This document shows, piece by piece, positions 35,753-48,853 of a DNA stretch of 64,000 nucleotides. The notes under the pieces are model-generated. The model saw only the letters and a list, made by a program, of their open reading frames with translations, was not told the origin of the DNA and searched no databases. Source of the DNA: Blastocystis hominis. Lineage: Eukaryota > Sar > Bigyra > Opalinata > Blastocystidae. The first letter of the stretch is position 1. Each line of letters opens with the position of its first letter. The position numbers and the translations under genes are program-made. The stretch spans positions 517,066-581,065 of the forward strand of contig NW_013171827.1 in assembly GCF_000151665.1 (NCBI RefSeq), in the 5' to 3' direction.

Positions 35753-38700
35753 CTAAACCTGACAATACTTCCGTTCAAACATCCCTTCCTGCATGCGTCC
35801 GCCCATTACATCCACCAAATCCACCACAACCGACTTCATCGCCGTCGTCTTCAGTCCCGCGGTTAACAAACGCACACATTTCCCGCGGAACTCCTCACTC
35901 AGCCTGCGCATCAAATCCGCATTCGACGCGAAGAAAACTTGCTGTAACGCCTGCGGCAGCAGATTTTGGAGGGAGATTTCCGCGGGAATCAGCAGCTGCA
36001 CAAGCTGCGCGACGACATTCACCTTGGTGCGTGACGACACACTCATTGCCGCCATCTCGAAGCCATCGAGGAGGATCTGCGGATAGAGGGCCGAAACCGC
36101 GGGGAACGTCTATTCTCAGAAAGTAGAAACGTGGAAACCTGGAGAAGGAAGAAGATGGAGCGGAGGAGAAGGCGGATGAGCTCGTCCTCGTTGATTCGCT
36201 GCTGGCTGACCGCCAAAACGAGCTGCGTCATCTCGAGCACGTCCGTCGAATTCGATCGAATGCGGTCCTTCTCGCCTTTGAGCAGCGTGTACTGAATGCG
36301 TAGCGCCAGTTTCACGCTCTCCAATTCGTTCCCGATGCGATGCGTCTGCAGCGTCCACGACAGCAGCGAATTCACCGCGGTTAACAGACGCTCTTTCTCA
36401 TTGGCTCCCACCAGCTCGTAGCACGTGCTCAGCACCGTCTCCACGACATGCAGCGCTTCCTCCATACACACCGACGCGCTGATCAGTTTCCCACACAATT
36501 CGCAAATAACCGCGGTATTCACGGCGCCCAGCGCGCCCTCGGCGGCCTGCACGATTCCCTCCAGCAGTCCCGCGGTTTCCCGAATCACCAGGAGATTCGG
36601 TTCCTGCGAGGCGGCGGGAGAATTCGCGGAAGTTCCCAGCGAATTCGATGGAATGAATGAGGCGTTCGATGGAACATTCGATGAGGAATTCGAAGAATTC
36701 GATGAAGAATTCAGTGAAGAATTCAAAGAATTCGATGGAATGAATGAAGAATTCGATGGAACATTCAAAGAATTCGACGAAGAATTCCCGTTTCCCTCCC
36801 ACTGCAGCATTCCCTCCAGGATCGTTTTCCCCGCGGGGATCAGCGAGTCCGCCAAAGACCGCGCTGCTTCGCTCTGCGTGCAGCCCGCCAAAACGCTCCG
36901 GGCGTTTCGGATGGCCTCGATTCCCGCGGTAAATGTCGCGGTCACGTGCTCGTTCGACGCGGGCGTTTCGCTGGAAAGGAGGGAAACGAGGGCGGGCAGC
37001 GGCGCCAGCAGCGAGTTCAGAACCGCGGTAAACTGGGGAAGCGCGTCGGCGAGGGGAAGCGAAGAAATGGCGGCAGAGGCCGCGCGAAGAAAAAACCCGC
37101 GCAATTCTTCGCTGTGGAATGCGAGAACCGCGGGGAAAAGCTCCATGAGCTGATGGATTCGGTCCAATCCGAAATGAAACGCCGGTGCGTCCAGTAATCG
37201 CATGATGTACATGAGGAGGCGGGAAGCCATGGATTCGGGTGCCCGCGGGAATGCCTCCAAAATGACGGCGAGCAGTTTTTGGCAAAAATCGGGGCGAGAA
37301 AACGTCCACTGGTCGAAGGCGTAAAAAATCTGCAGTCCCGCGACTAAAAGCGGGACGTTGGCCGCGAGGGCGAAAAGGTGGGATCCCACGAAGTACAAAA
37401 ACGAGTCGTAGGGCGTTTCCAGGGGCGTTTCAGAGATCAGTTCCTGCTTTGCGTCGGGCGTTTCATCGAACAGAGAGTCGGTGCGCGCAAACAGCGGGAG
37501 AAACTCCTCCTCGATCGCATCCACGATTCCACAAAACAGGTAAAACACGCTCTCTTCCCGCGGGTACGACGCATCCCCCGCGGTTATCACGCTCAACAGC
37601 TGCTCCGCCACCGGTGCGATTCCCGCGGGGGAGGACGCAATCGCGAGAATCAAATCCTGGCTCGTCTGCCGAAACCGGTGAAACTCCTCGTCGAAGTCCC
37701 CGCGGGACAGCGTCCCCGTCTCGAAATAAACCGCGGGGAGCGCGCACCGGTCCACCAGCAGGCGGATAATCGCGGGAATCACATCGGGCGATAACTGCGG
37801 AATAACCGCGGTTTGAGTAAACAGCGCGTTAAGCGCGTCGACCGCCAGCGTCGCGTGGGAGTACGGTAGAATCGTGGAAACCGTGGAAACCATGGAGAGA
37901 AGGAGGGAAACGAGGGGATTGGCGGCCTGCGGCACACAATGCAAATGATTGGCTATGAGCACGTGGATCGCTTCAATCAAAACCACGCGCACCTCCGGAC
38001 TCTCCAGAACCGCGGGGAGAAGCGGCTCCTAAACGTAACGCCCGGCAAGGGAGGAAAAACCGCGGCTAAAAGCGTTTCCACCATGCACTGCAGCGCCTGC
38101 AAATGATTGGCTGGCAGCTGCGCGGCCGCGGGGGACGGGATCGATAGAATCGTGGAAACCGTGGAAACCACGGTGGAAACGATGGAAAGAGAGGGAGAAG
38201 GCTGCGCCAAAACGCTGTGGAAAACCGCGAGAAGAAGCGAAAAAAGAGGCGTGGAGGGAATCGAACTCAGCGAAACGCGCAGACTACTCGATTAGCGATG
38301 AAACGCCCGGAAGAACCTTTTGGTGGAAACGGAGAAACCGGGAACCGAGTTGTTGAAGTAGGAATCTTCGCCGAAGCCCCCGTCTCCCTCATCAAAACCG
38401 TCGAATTCGTCGAAATCGTCGAAACCGTCGAAACCGTCGAAACCGTCGAAACCGAGTAGAAACCAGGAAGCGATGAGCTGTCCGAGACACTCGACGATGG
38501 CTTCGTTTTGTGTGAGTTGGGGAAGGGGGAGGGAGGTGAAGATGAGCTCGCAGCCGTGGAAGCAGAAGGCCTTGAGGGCTTTCCAGCGAGTGTCGAAGAG
38601 GGTTTGGGGTGTGTAAGCTGGGTGTAATGGGGAAGAAAGTGTGGAAACTGAGGTAATTGGTGAGTTTGTGGAGGGTGTGTGGAAGGGTGGCGGAGATGTG

Positions 38701-39233
38701 GAGGAATAAGGGAGCTTCGAGTTTTTGCTCTTCGCAGAGCGAGAAAATGTTTTCTGTGCGTGAAATGGAGAAAACAAACAGAACGAAGGAAGAGAAGGTC
38801 GGGAGACGGGTGAACGATGGACAGGGCAGCGAGCAAGCTGACTATTGAGTCCATTATGTGACGAGGATAAGAAGAGTTGCGTAATAAGAGAGAAATACAA
38901 GTCTCGTAAATTGATTGCATACGCTCTGCACTTTGTTTGTAAAGGATTCGACTATTCCATTCGAATAAAGGATATTATTTGGTTCCAACTCTGGTAAAAA
39001 CGTTCCACCAAGATTTTCAACGCTCCAAAGAGAATCGCGTCATTTAGAGACCCAGAATTTAATAAATATAGAGTCACTTCGATCGCATTCTCGGAATTCT
39101 GAAATTCCTGGACCCACTGAAGTGCTAAATTTTGGTTTCCTATTCTATTACGAGCTGCCAGCAAAACAGTACCTCCCGCATTGAGAAAGATCACTTCCAA
39201 CGCATGTCTCAAGTTATTTGCTATTTCTTCCAT
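35753..39233 (-). CDS. importin-beta/transportin-like nuclear transport receptor
   Basis: Helical-repeat protein of about 1,000 residues in the karyopherin-beta superfamily, nearest in style to TNPO3/importin-13. The N-terminus has the Ran-binding-type repeats: NQNLALQWVQEFQNSENAIE, VTLYLLNSGSLNDAILFGAL. Later come ENIFSLCEEQKLEAPLFLHI, WKALKAFCFHGCELIFTSLP, RVVLIEAIHVLIANHLHCVP and the long HEAT-like stretch to ...MFERKYCQV. Introns placed exactly include a 33-nt in-frame one in exon 1, a 32-nt one joining METLLAA to EPLLPAVLES, and 36110-36138 (29 nt). A Ser/Asn-rich insert (about 36620-36790) interrupts the solenoid. Whether the GTTTCGACG tract near 38399-38459 is intron or coding is unresolved. 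Cargo is unknown. Confidence 0.7.
38399..38459 (-). repeat. GTTTCGACG tandem repeat
   Basis: On the gene strand a 9-bp GTTTCGACG unit is repeated about six times with drift. It starts with GT directly after a plausible exon end (LIASWFLL), so it may be the 5' part of an intron, or it may encode a Phe-Asp-Gly run. Confidence 0.65.
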
Positions 39234-39353
39234 TTCTAGTCCTTTTTGCTTAAAAAAGGTGAATCAATTGCCTTTTCTTTCTGTGCAAAAAGGTCTTCTG
39301 AAAAAGCGCTTGTTTCAACTCCCCGGCAGAAAGTGGAAAAAACCGCGGTATCC

Positions 39354-39361
39354 AACAAACA
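39354..39361 (-). terminator. 3'-end motif of the TRM10-dsRBD gene
   Basis: TGTTTGTT 19 nt after the TAG at 39381. Confidence 0.6.
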
Positions 39362-39380
39362 ATCCATTCTCTTCCAATCG

Positions 39381-41049
39381 CTATGTTTCCTTCTCCGAAT
39401 AGACTCCCAGCGCTTCTAGTCCCTTCCATGCTGCATACGAAGTGGCAATCTTGACGCTGCTTCCCGTCCCTTCTCCAACAAGCACATCATCGACTTTGGC
39501 TCGCACATGAAATCTGTTTTCGTGCGTTTTCTTCACATCAAACTCTTCCTTTTCATATTCCAATTTCTTTCCTTGCTGAATACACAGTTTGTGAAGAACA
39601 TTCCCAAACTCAAAGCGAGGGAGCTTCGAAATGGGCAATTCGAAAAGCATTTTCTCATTTCGAATTAGTTTATAATTATATTCATCCGACATATTGGGTT
39701 TGGAGCGTGTTTTGCGTAATGGAATGGCTTTGAGGAGCGAAGTCCTCCAATTCTGCGTTTCAAGGAAGGAAATGAGGATTTCGACCACTGTATTCACATT
39801 TAAAACTGGAAATGAGCAACATGATCAAGACATGAACTGGGATGTGTGCATTCCGCATAGAATTCTTTGATTGGCAGACGAAACGACGAAACTCCCAATT
39901 CAGAAGCTCGCATTGCGCTTTGATTCTATGCGTGTGATTGGGGTAAAGACAACGACACACTTTATTCACACTCCGATCGATGAAACCCCCGATCACATAC
40001 ACTTTGGAGGGATCGATGGAAAGAAGCGGATCGGATGCATCGGGAGAAAGATATATGAGATCGGCAGGTGGGAAAACCTGCTCTCTATTGAATGAATGGA
40101 AGGAAAAAAAGAGGGGAACAAGGATTCGGTGTGGAAAGTGGCTTCCCAACGATCGGCTCGCGCGTTCGCGAGATGGGAATTGGTGGAAGGAGAGTGGAGT
40201 TAAGGAAAGGAGAATGAAATGGGGAAATGGGGAAATGGGGAAATGGGGAAATGGGGAAAGTAATAAAAAAGGAAATGAATGACATTAATGATTTCAATGA
40301 TTTCAATGATTCAATTGATGATTTCAATGATTCAATAATACACTTCAATAAAACAATTCAATAAGGATATCATTCCACAAATATGTAGGGAAATGTGCTT
40401 TGAAGCCACTTTATTAGCATTATGAGCAAAGCACAACTGCTTCACCAAACTGTTCCGCTCCTACAAACATCACAATTCAAAACAATTCCCAGTACAAAAT
40501 CGGTCATTTTATCCTGATAACCCACATCAATAGCAATTCTCTGTCCATATTTCATTCCATCAAGAAGCGATTGCTGCTTCTCAGCCTCTACCCATCAAAC
40601 AATCAACAAAATAAACAACCGATTCGGCGCTCCTCGTCAGCAGTAGCACGCCGTTCTTCTTTTGTCATATTTGCATATTTTGCATCGCGCTCTTGCGCTT
40701 CAGCACGTCGCTTTCGTTTTCTACACACTCAATTACCAGAGAAGCGTCAAACTGCAACTCCCTCGATTTCCTTTTCTTTTTCTCCTTTGCATATTGGATC
40801 CTAGATATAATTCAACCATTTCTATGCGCACATTTCCTCTTTTGTGAATAACGGCTTTTTAAAAGGTTGGGCACTATCCACAGCACCTTCCTCCTTTGAT
40901 AAACCCACCGGATGTGTGAATTGGCCGATTTCAGTATTTGCGGTTTCACTTGACCCACTTCCAGTACCAGCTTGACTTGAGAGCATGCGAATTCGAGTTA
41001 GTGAAGAACAAACAACCCGTTGAGAGTACCGGAGGGCAAAACAAAGCAT
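39381..41049 (-). CDS. TRM10: TRM10-family tRNA m1 methyltransferase with mitochondrial leader and C-terminal dsRNA-binding domain
   Basis: SPOUT-fold methyltransferase modifying N1 of the purine at tRNA position 9. The N-terminus (MLCFALRYSQRVVCSSLTRI) is basic and hydroxylated like a mitochondrial presequence, as in TRMT10C/MRPP1. Then a Lys/Arg-rich helix (EERRATADEERRIG), MKYGQRIAIDVGYQDKMT, ERNSLVKQLCFAHNANKVAS, DLIYLSPDASDPLLSIDPSK, VYVIGGFIDRSVNK, SSFRLPIKEFYAECTHP and LNVNTVVEILISFLETQNWR. Introns of 31-36 nt restore these joins. After the usual end, about 100 further residues form a dsRBD: LHKLCIQQGKKLEYEKEEFD and RFHVRAKVDDVLVGEGTGSS, SYAAWKGLEAL. The stretch 40190-40360 is low-complexity and its splicing is not resolved. 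TAG is at 39381-39383. Confidence 0.87.
40215..40345. repeat. two low-complexity tandem tracts inside the TRM10 gene
   Basis: A GGGGAAAT octamer repeated about five times (40218-40258) and an AATGATTTC-type unit repeated several times (about 40284-40335). They fall between the LHICG and ARADRWEATF blocks of TRM10, so they are either a variable coding insert or part of an unusually long intron. Confidence 0.7.
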
Positions 41050-41094
41050 AAATACTCTTTCTCATTTTGCCTCCTGAAACGCCCAGATTTGAGT

Positions 41095-44093
41095 ATGCGT
41101 GTACAAGACACAGTTTCGTACATCGTCCCTATTGTGAGTGTGCTGATAGCAACGCTCTTTTTGTTTTTGAACAGGAAAGCTGCAACGAATTTGAATCAGG
41201 TTTCTTTTCTTCAGTTTTCATGTAACAACTAGCCTACTACCCTACAAAAAGGAGTGGTTCCAATTCGAGAAGTGGCAAATATTACGATTAACCTGGAAGA
41301 CAAACTCATTGAAGGAGATGCTACAATCTATTTGAACATTAAAGAGAGAACCGATATGATCGTTTTGAGCGCTGCAGAACTGCTTTGGGAGATGTTTTCG
41401 GTTTCTCTCACATCAGAAAATCAAGAGCTGATTCCCATCCACAGTTATGAGATAAGAGAACGTAGATTCTGCTTTCTTTGTCAGATCATCTTCAGAAGAG
41501 CAAGACGTTGTGATTCACCTGGACTCCGCGCTCTCTCCAGGTCTCTATGCGCTGCGAACCTTGTACGTAGCAGTTATTCGAACCGATCTGATGGGTTGTT
41601 ATCTGAGCTACGAAAAGGGCCAGCCCTTCGTAATGACCCAATTCGAGCCGAACTTCGCCCGAACTTTTCTCCCCACATTCGACGAACCCCACATCAAAAT
41701 GGTTTTCGAGATGACGTTCATCACTCCTTCCAACCTCACCCTTCTTTTCAACACTCCACCTCGCTCTTCCTCTCCCATTCTTCTCGAATCCCGTTCCGGA
41801 ACCCTCCTCTCTTACACACAAACCACCTTCGAACCCACTCCTCCCATGTCCGCCTATTTACTTGCCGCGGGAATTGGACCCTTCCAATCGATCCACCAAA
41901 ACACACGTTACGGAGTGAAACTCTCCATCCACTTTCCGCTCTGTACGCCTTTCATTCCTCACGCACTCTCATCGATAGGGGCGAATCCCCGCGATTTTGA
42001 ATACGCTCTGGGCGTTTCAGTGCACGCCTTGGAGTTTTTCCAATCGAACATCGGCGAACCGTATCCCTTCTCGCACTTACAGGTGCTTTTGGCGCCCAAT
42101 TTCGCGGCGGCCGCCATGGAAAACTTCGGGCTCATTCTGATTCGCAGCGAGTATCTCGCGATCCCCGCGGGGGAATCGAACGACGACCTGAAACGGCGGA
42201 TTGGCTACGTGCTGAGCCACGAAATCGCGCATCAATGGTTCGGGAATTTGGTGACGGCGCGCGATTGGAGCGAAGTTTATCTGCAAGAAGGCTTCGCGAC
42301 GCTCCTGGGCCACCGCTGCGTGGATTCCCGCGATTCTTCGCTTCAGTCCACGGCGACGTTCTTCGCTGCAGATGTCGCGGAGCTGTATGAATACGACGTG
42401 GAAGCGAACGCCGTGGCGATCAAGCCGGAGCTTCTCTCCGGTAAGGACGCCGTGAATAGTTTTTCCGCGGTTTCCTACACGAAAGTGAGCGAGAAAGGGG
42501 AATTGAACCGCAGAGCGCGCTGCTGCTCGGCGCCATCGAGGACGAAATGGTGGAAATCGGAGGTCCCGACGCGTTTCGGAAGTTCGTCAACCAGTTCGTG
42601 TGGACGTTCCGTTACAACAACGTGGGGAGTGAGGAGTTCCAGCGACTGGCGGCCTCGTTTTGCGGGGAGTTTCGGAGAGAAGCGCGCGTGGAAATGGAGA
42701 AACTGGTGGTTTCGTGGCTGCGGGGAGCGGGAATCCCGCGAATTGAAGCGATTCGCACGTCGAAAAACAAAATTGTGCTGATGCAGGTGGCTGCGATTGG
42801 AGGTGGGTGATGGATAGAAGCGGTTTGTGCTTTCGCAGAGCGAATTCGAATCGAACCGAGAGACACAGAAGCACAATTCTCACTTTTATGTTCCCCTTTT
42901 TATCGATTTGTATCACAATTCCACACAAATTGGGACGCTTCAAGTCAATTTTGCCACAAAGACGAAAGAAATTCTTTTACCGCCTCATGTTTCCACGTTT
43001 CTACTTCGAACTTCGAAGAACATTCCGGCCATTCTGAAACAAAACTCCCCCGAATTGTTGTTTTCCTCCATTCCATTCGAAACTCTTTCCAATGACACAC
43101 TCATTCGAGAGTTGCGAAGTCGATTTTATCTTCTACGAAATGGAGAAGATTCGGTTTCCACGTTTCTCCAATTCATCACACGTCTGATGGCGTTTTTCGA
43201 CTCTTCTCAGCAATACCCAGTAATTATCATCACACAACTTCTTTCGATTCTAAAAGAACTTCGGCTGACTCTTCGTGAAAATCTTCCGCTTCTCCCGCGG
43301 TTCGACGAATGGATTCGGCGCCTCTTCTCGTCGTACCGCGACTCTCTGCTGCAAAACAATTGGAACGCCATGGATTCGTTGCAGAAATCCGCGGGGAAAA
43401 GCACACTCTTCTTCCTTCTGTGGGTCCACGATTCCACGACGGAATCTTTCATCGATCGCCGATTTGGCGGAAAATCGATCGAATTTTTGGAGTTGGGATA
43501 GGAGAATGCGTTTCGATCTAGTGAACTTCCTGGGGATTTCCAGGAAATGGCGGCGTTGCGTTATCTTCAAAAGCAGATTACGCAGGAGAATTATAGGAAC
43601 GAGATCGATCGTGTTGTTTCAAAGGTGTATGCGAATAAAAACTTCAATGTAATAACGCCGTTATCCTTACTCGAGACAGACACGATACTAGCTTATTTGT
43701 TTGAGTGTGTATTGAAGGAGAATTCCACACTGTATACGCAAAACATTCTCTATCTCTTTGCTTATTTGAACCAAAGCATATCCTTCTGAACCGAAAAGTG
43801 AGCAATGCAGCCTTAACGAGAGCCGTTTGTGGGGAAGCAGACAGCAGAAACAGTAAAAGCAAATGCTGAAAAGCTCGTGAAAGCATTTGGAACAGGGTTT
43901 ATTTTGAAAAAGAATGTGGCTAAATTCGCACTGGCCGGAGTGGGAGAGGAGTGGATTCAAGTATTGGAGGAATTACGAAGATTTGCACCGTCCCAATTCG
44001 CGCAAACATTTGAGGAGTTCGAGTCGAAGGTCAGAGCAAAGCGTTTTTTCGAGAGATATGTGGGAACAGAGTTGATGAAGTTGTTTGGGAAGT
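41095..44093 (+). CDS. M1-family membrane aminopeptidase; stop made by polyadenylation
   Basis: Zinc aminopeptidase of the APN/puromycin-sensitive group. A short cytosolic start and signal anchor (IVPIVSVLIATLFLFLN) precede the beta domain (VVPIREVANITINLED). The catalytic part shows AAMENFGLILI (the GAMEN-type exopeptidase motif, with Ala for Gly and Phe for Trp), HEIAHQWFGNLVT and the downstream zinc-ligand Glu in WSEVYLQEGFA, then SYTKSALLLGAIEDEM across a 29-nt intron. The C-terminal helical domain runs through introns of 30-31 nt, including 42989-43018, to TELMKLFGK and a lone T at 44093, 4 nt before TGTTTGTT. The join near 43690-43800 is not certain. The start ATG lies 45 bp from the divergent TRM10 start. 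Likely an ectoenzyme or ER-lumen peptidase trimming N-termini. Confidence 0.88.
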
Positions 44094-44097
44094 TTAA

Positions 44098-44105
44098 TGT
44101 TTGTT
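44098..44105 (+). terminator. TGTTTGTT motif that sets the M1 aminopeptidase stop
   Basis: Spacer TTAA (44094-44097) follows the coding T at 44093. Without polyadenylation here the frame would continue 24 more codons to 44167. Confidence 0.72.
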
Positions 44106-44433
44106 GCAATCTCTCGTCGAACGCTAGGGAAATCGGAGGAATCAAACAAGGAAGCGATGACTGCTGAATTCAGTGCTTTGCGGATTCTGAGATCGACAGA
44201 TGATTCCTCATAGTAAAGTGAACGAAGAACGCATAATAATATAGAGCATAGGGAAATAACTTATCTCGGGTTGATTTCCAGATTCACACAAATTGATATA
44301 ACTAAACAGCCCCATAATAAAAGAAAGTACTAGTAATACATAAAATTGCCCCAAGAGATTCCTTGTATAATTATATGGGAAATACGTTATACCGATTGGA
44401 TCTTCACATATTTTGCAAGAGCAACGTATACAT
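44106..44433. other. AT-rich intergenic region
   Basis: Marks the switch from the GC-rich, CCGCGG-studded host block to AT-rich accessory DNA. No gene seen. Confidence 0.45.
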
Positions 44434-45992
44434 CTATATGTGAATCATAGGACATAAATGCGTTCTATTGACGGACTTAGAGAGAACTTTTTGAAAAGGT
44501 CCAGACAAGTTCACTTTTTGAAGATTTGGAATATCTATATCTAATACTAATATAAATGCAAAAGTACTTTCTAACGTTACATGGCGAGGCTCGCTGAAAT
44601 TATCCCATTCAGAACTAAGGATAACTGACAAACTAGGCAGATCTAGAATGATGAAAGGAAAATCGATGAACACTAACTTCTCATAGTTAGGGAGCAAGAT
44701 AAATCATTTCTTCCAGAGAGGGCGCATTTTCCAAGCTTTAATGACTGTAAAGAAGGAAGATCTATCCAAATTAGAGTAGTTAATTAATGTTAGTACTTTC
44801 AATTATTGTATTCACAGAATATCGAAATGATTGGTTACCCAAAGTAATATATGTGAGGTTTGGAAGATCTAAATCGTATCTCCTCCTTCCGGTAAATACC
44901 ATTTATCACAAATGAACTACAACAAAAACACCACGATCCATATTCAGTAAAACCAACAGCACCAAATTGAATTGCCTGCAGTTTTGGTAGATTCTTCAAT
45001 TCAAAGTCTCCAGCAAAATCACTGAAACTGAATTTACCAATTTGAATGGATTCCAATGATTCACAATTCAAAATGTGGAATGATTTCGATTTATCATTTC
45101 CTGAAGTATTCTTTTTCTGCGTGAATGAATTCTGGCCGATTTTGATCGTTTTCAATCGATTCAATCCATCGATTTTGAATGTTTGCACTGATCCAAAACA
45201 ATCATTGCCGATTTCGATTGATTCCAAATTATACAACAATGAAACATCCCAATCAACCAATACACAATTGTCAATCAGTTTCAAATGCTTGATTCCGATA
45301 TTCATTGGTTTGCTTCCATCGCCTTCATATTTTTCATCAATAATACTTTCAATACCATTACACCATTCACATTCATTCACTAATTTACCATATCGATCAT
45401 ACACTTTTCCACTTCCACATCGATTATCATCACACCAATATCCTTCATATTCAATACATCCATTATTATGATAACTCGTTCCATATCCAAATCGTTTCCA
45501 GTCGATCATTATACCCTTGTACACCAATATTCCATCATCATCATACATTTCACCATATCCAAATGGAGTTCCCAACTTGTTTTCTGTCAATACCAAGCCT
45601 TCAAATCGACTTCCATGATCCAAATCCACTATTCCTTCCACTACTTCTATGGATTGTTCTTCATTATATGAAATAGCACCAATTTGATGATTTCCAAACA
45701 CTTTCAACACTTTCTGCTCATTGAGGGCAAATCCTTGATTCATCAATACTCCATTATCGAATTGCAATACTACACATTCTCTATTACTCAATATGAGTGA
45801 AATCCAGCCATTTGGTTTCATTTCTTTACCCAAACATCCCTGCACATTTTGAATGATTAAACAATCAATATGATAGTTGCTAATAACAGAATTGACAAAA
45901 TCAGCAATGTTTTGCATGGAAATGAAAAGAAATATGGGAACATGGGTTTTTATCAATAATCTATCATTATTTCTCGATAGAACACACGTCAT
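44434..45992 (-). CDS. MORN-like / leucine-rich-repeat protein, one repeat per exon
   Basis: About 480 residues. The N-terminal part is unknown. The middle has MORN-like Gly/Tyr repeats (GTPFGYGEMYDDDGILVYKG, RFGYGTSYHNNGCIEYEGYW, RCGSGKVYDRYG). The C-terminal half is leucine-rich: LYNLESIEIGNDCFGSVQTF, LNRLKTIKIGQNSFTQ, CESLESIQIGKFSFSDF, then four short exons each starting (N)DLP or (E)NDIP. Those introns (31-36 nt) all cut at the same codon position, A|AT CTT CC or A|AT ATT CC. The last exon ends NRTHLCPMIHI and TAG 44434-44436. The protein probably binds other proteins or membranes; no enzyme domain. The paralogue is at 49.3-50.5 kb. Confidence 0.78.
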
Positions 45993-46644
45993 GGATTATT
46001 GTGTATGGCTTTGATATGCTGGTATGTTACAAACTAGAATACATAGGATAAAACCTCATTTTCTCCACCCACTCCTATTTTCTTTATTTCGGTGCTTTTC
46101 CATCTATTCATATATTCTTGTGTTATTTTCAGATACTTATAGCTATAATTGTAAAATATTACGCATTTTGATCACCTTTACTCTCTCATGTCAGAATGGC
46201 TGTTCTATTAAGTCTAGAATGGATATATGTTCTTCAAAATATATCAATTATGTGGTAGTTGATCTTGTTTTGCAGCAATCGAACTCACAATAGTGAATAC
46301 TGTTAGAATGGTTTGATTCGTAATAGAGAGTATGGCAGTAGTATGTAGAATGCAAAATCCATCATTTCTATTTGACAAGTGGATTATTGTATTGATTCTC
46401 TGTTGATACTTCGATTCTCTTCTGTCACAATGATCATCCATATTGAGTACAAAGAATGATATTGCAGAGAAAGGAATGTGGTTCATAGATTGAAATGGTG
46501 AATAGGAATCATAGTATCATTAAACAAAACAATCGATTGAATAATATGATGGATGGAATCCATGAATCCTATGAATGAAAACCTTGCTTTCTATTTGATC
46601 AACAAAACAATGTGAAATACAATGTGATTAACATAGCAATAGTA
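45993..46644. other. AT-rich intergenic region
   Basis: 650 bp between LRR-type genes. Open stretches (46024-46293 plus, 46244-46486 minus) show no family signal. Confidence 0.4.
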
Positions 46645-47085
46645 TTAAATAAACAAGTAATATTGAGTGAATGAATGAATATGCCATCCATCATAGAGAT
46701 CTCTTCCACTCACTTCCACTCCATCTTTCCATTCCACTTCGCGAGTAGCAATCCGAGTTTCTTCATCGATCCAGTATCCTCGACCATTTCGAAGAAACAA
46801 TTCTTTCGATTCATCATAAACGAATTCACCCACATAGAGGGGAATTCGATTCGAAGCGGTTGTGTTGTTTCCGTTTCGCTTTCATTCCGACATGGTGGTT
46901 CCTTCGATCCACCCAGTCCGATCTTATCCAGTTCAATCATCTGCTTATTGCTAGAATAATAGATCAGCTCCAAATTCTATTTGTTTCGCATCAATGCTAC
47001 ATCTCAGATTCTCTTTCCTCTTTCCTCGTCGCAGATGTCGTTATGAAGTCCAGAATGTCCGACACGCCTGCATCCTTCAGTCAGT
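46645..47085 (-). pseudogene. fragment of a MORN-like gene related to the neighbouring LRR family
   Basis: Two frames carry related sequence: a first block (LELIYYSSNKQMIELDKIGL) and, shifted, VGEFVYDESKELFLRNGRGY and WIDEETRIATREVEWKDGVE, which is MORN-like. No splice I tried joins them cleanly and no LRR part follows, so it looks like a truncated, frameshifted copy. An unrecognised intron could rescue it as a short gene. Confidence 0.45.
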
Positions 47086-47283
47086 AGTACGATACTTGGG
47101 AACTCTGTATCAAACACACCTACTTGGGAGTCAGATTGCGAGGAACCGACACAGGGTAGTTGTTTCGGATTCTATAGTTACAAATAACCACGATTTTTAG
47201 AATTCACAGTTCTGGATGTATTACTGAAGCACTTACTTCTCGAATTGCTGGTTGGTGGACAAATAATCCTAATCGCCTTGAAG

Positions 47284-48853
<1,570 letters not shown>

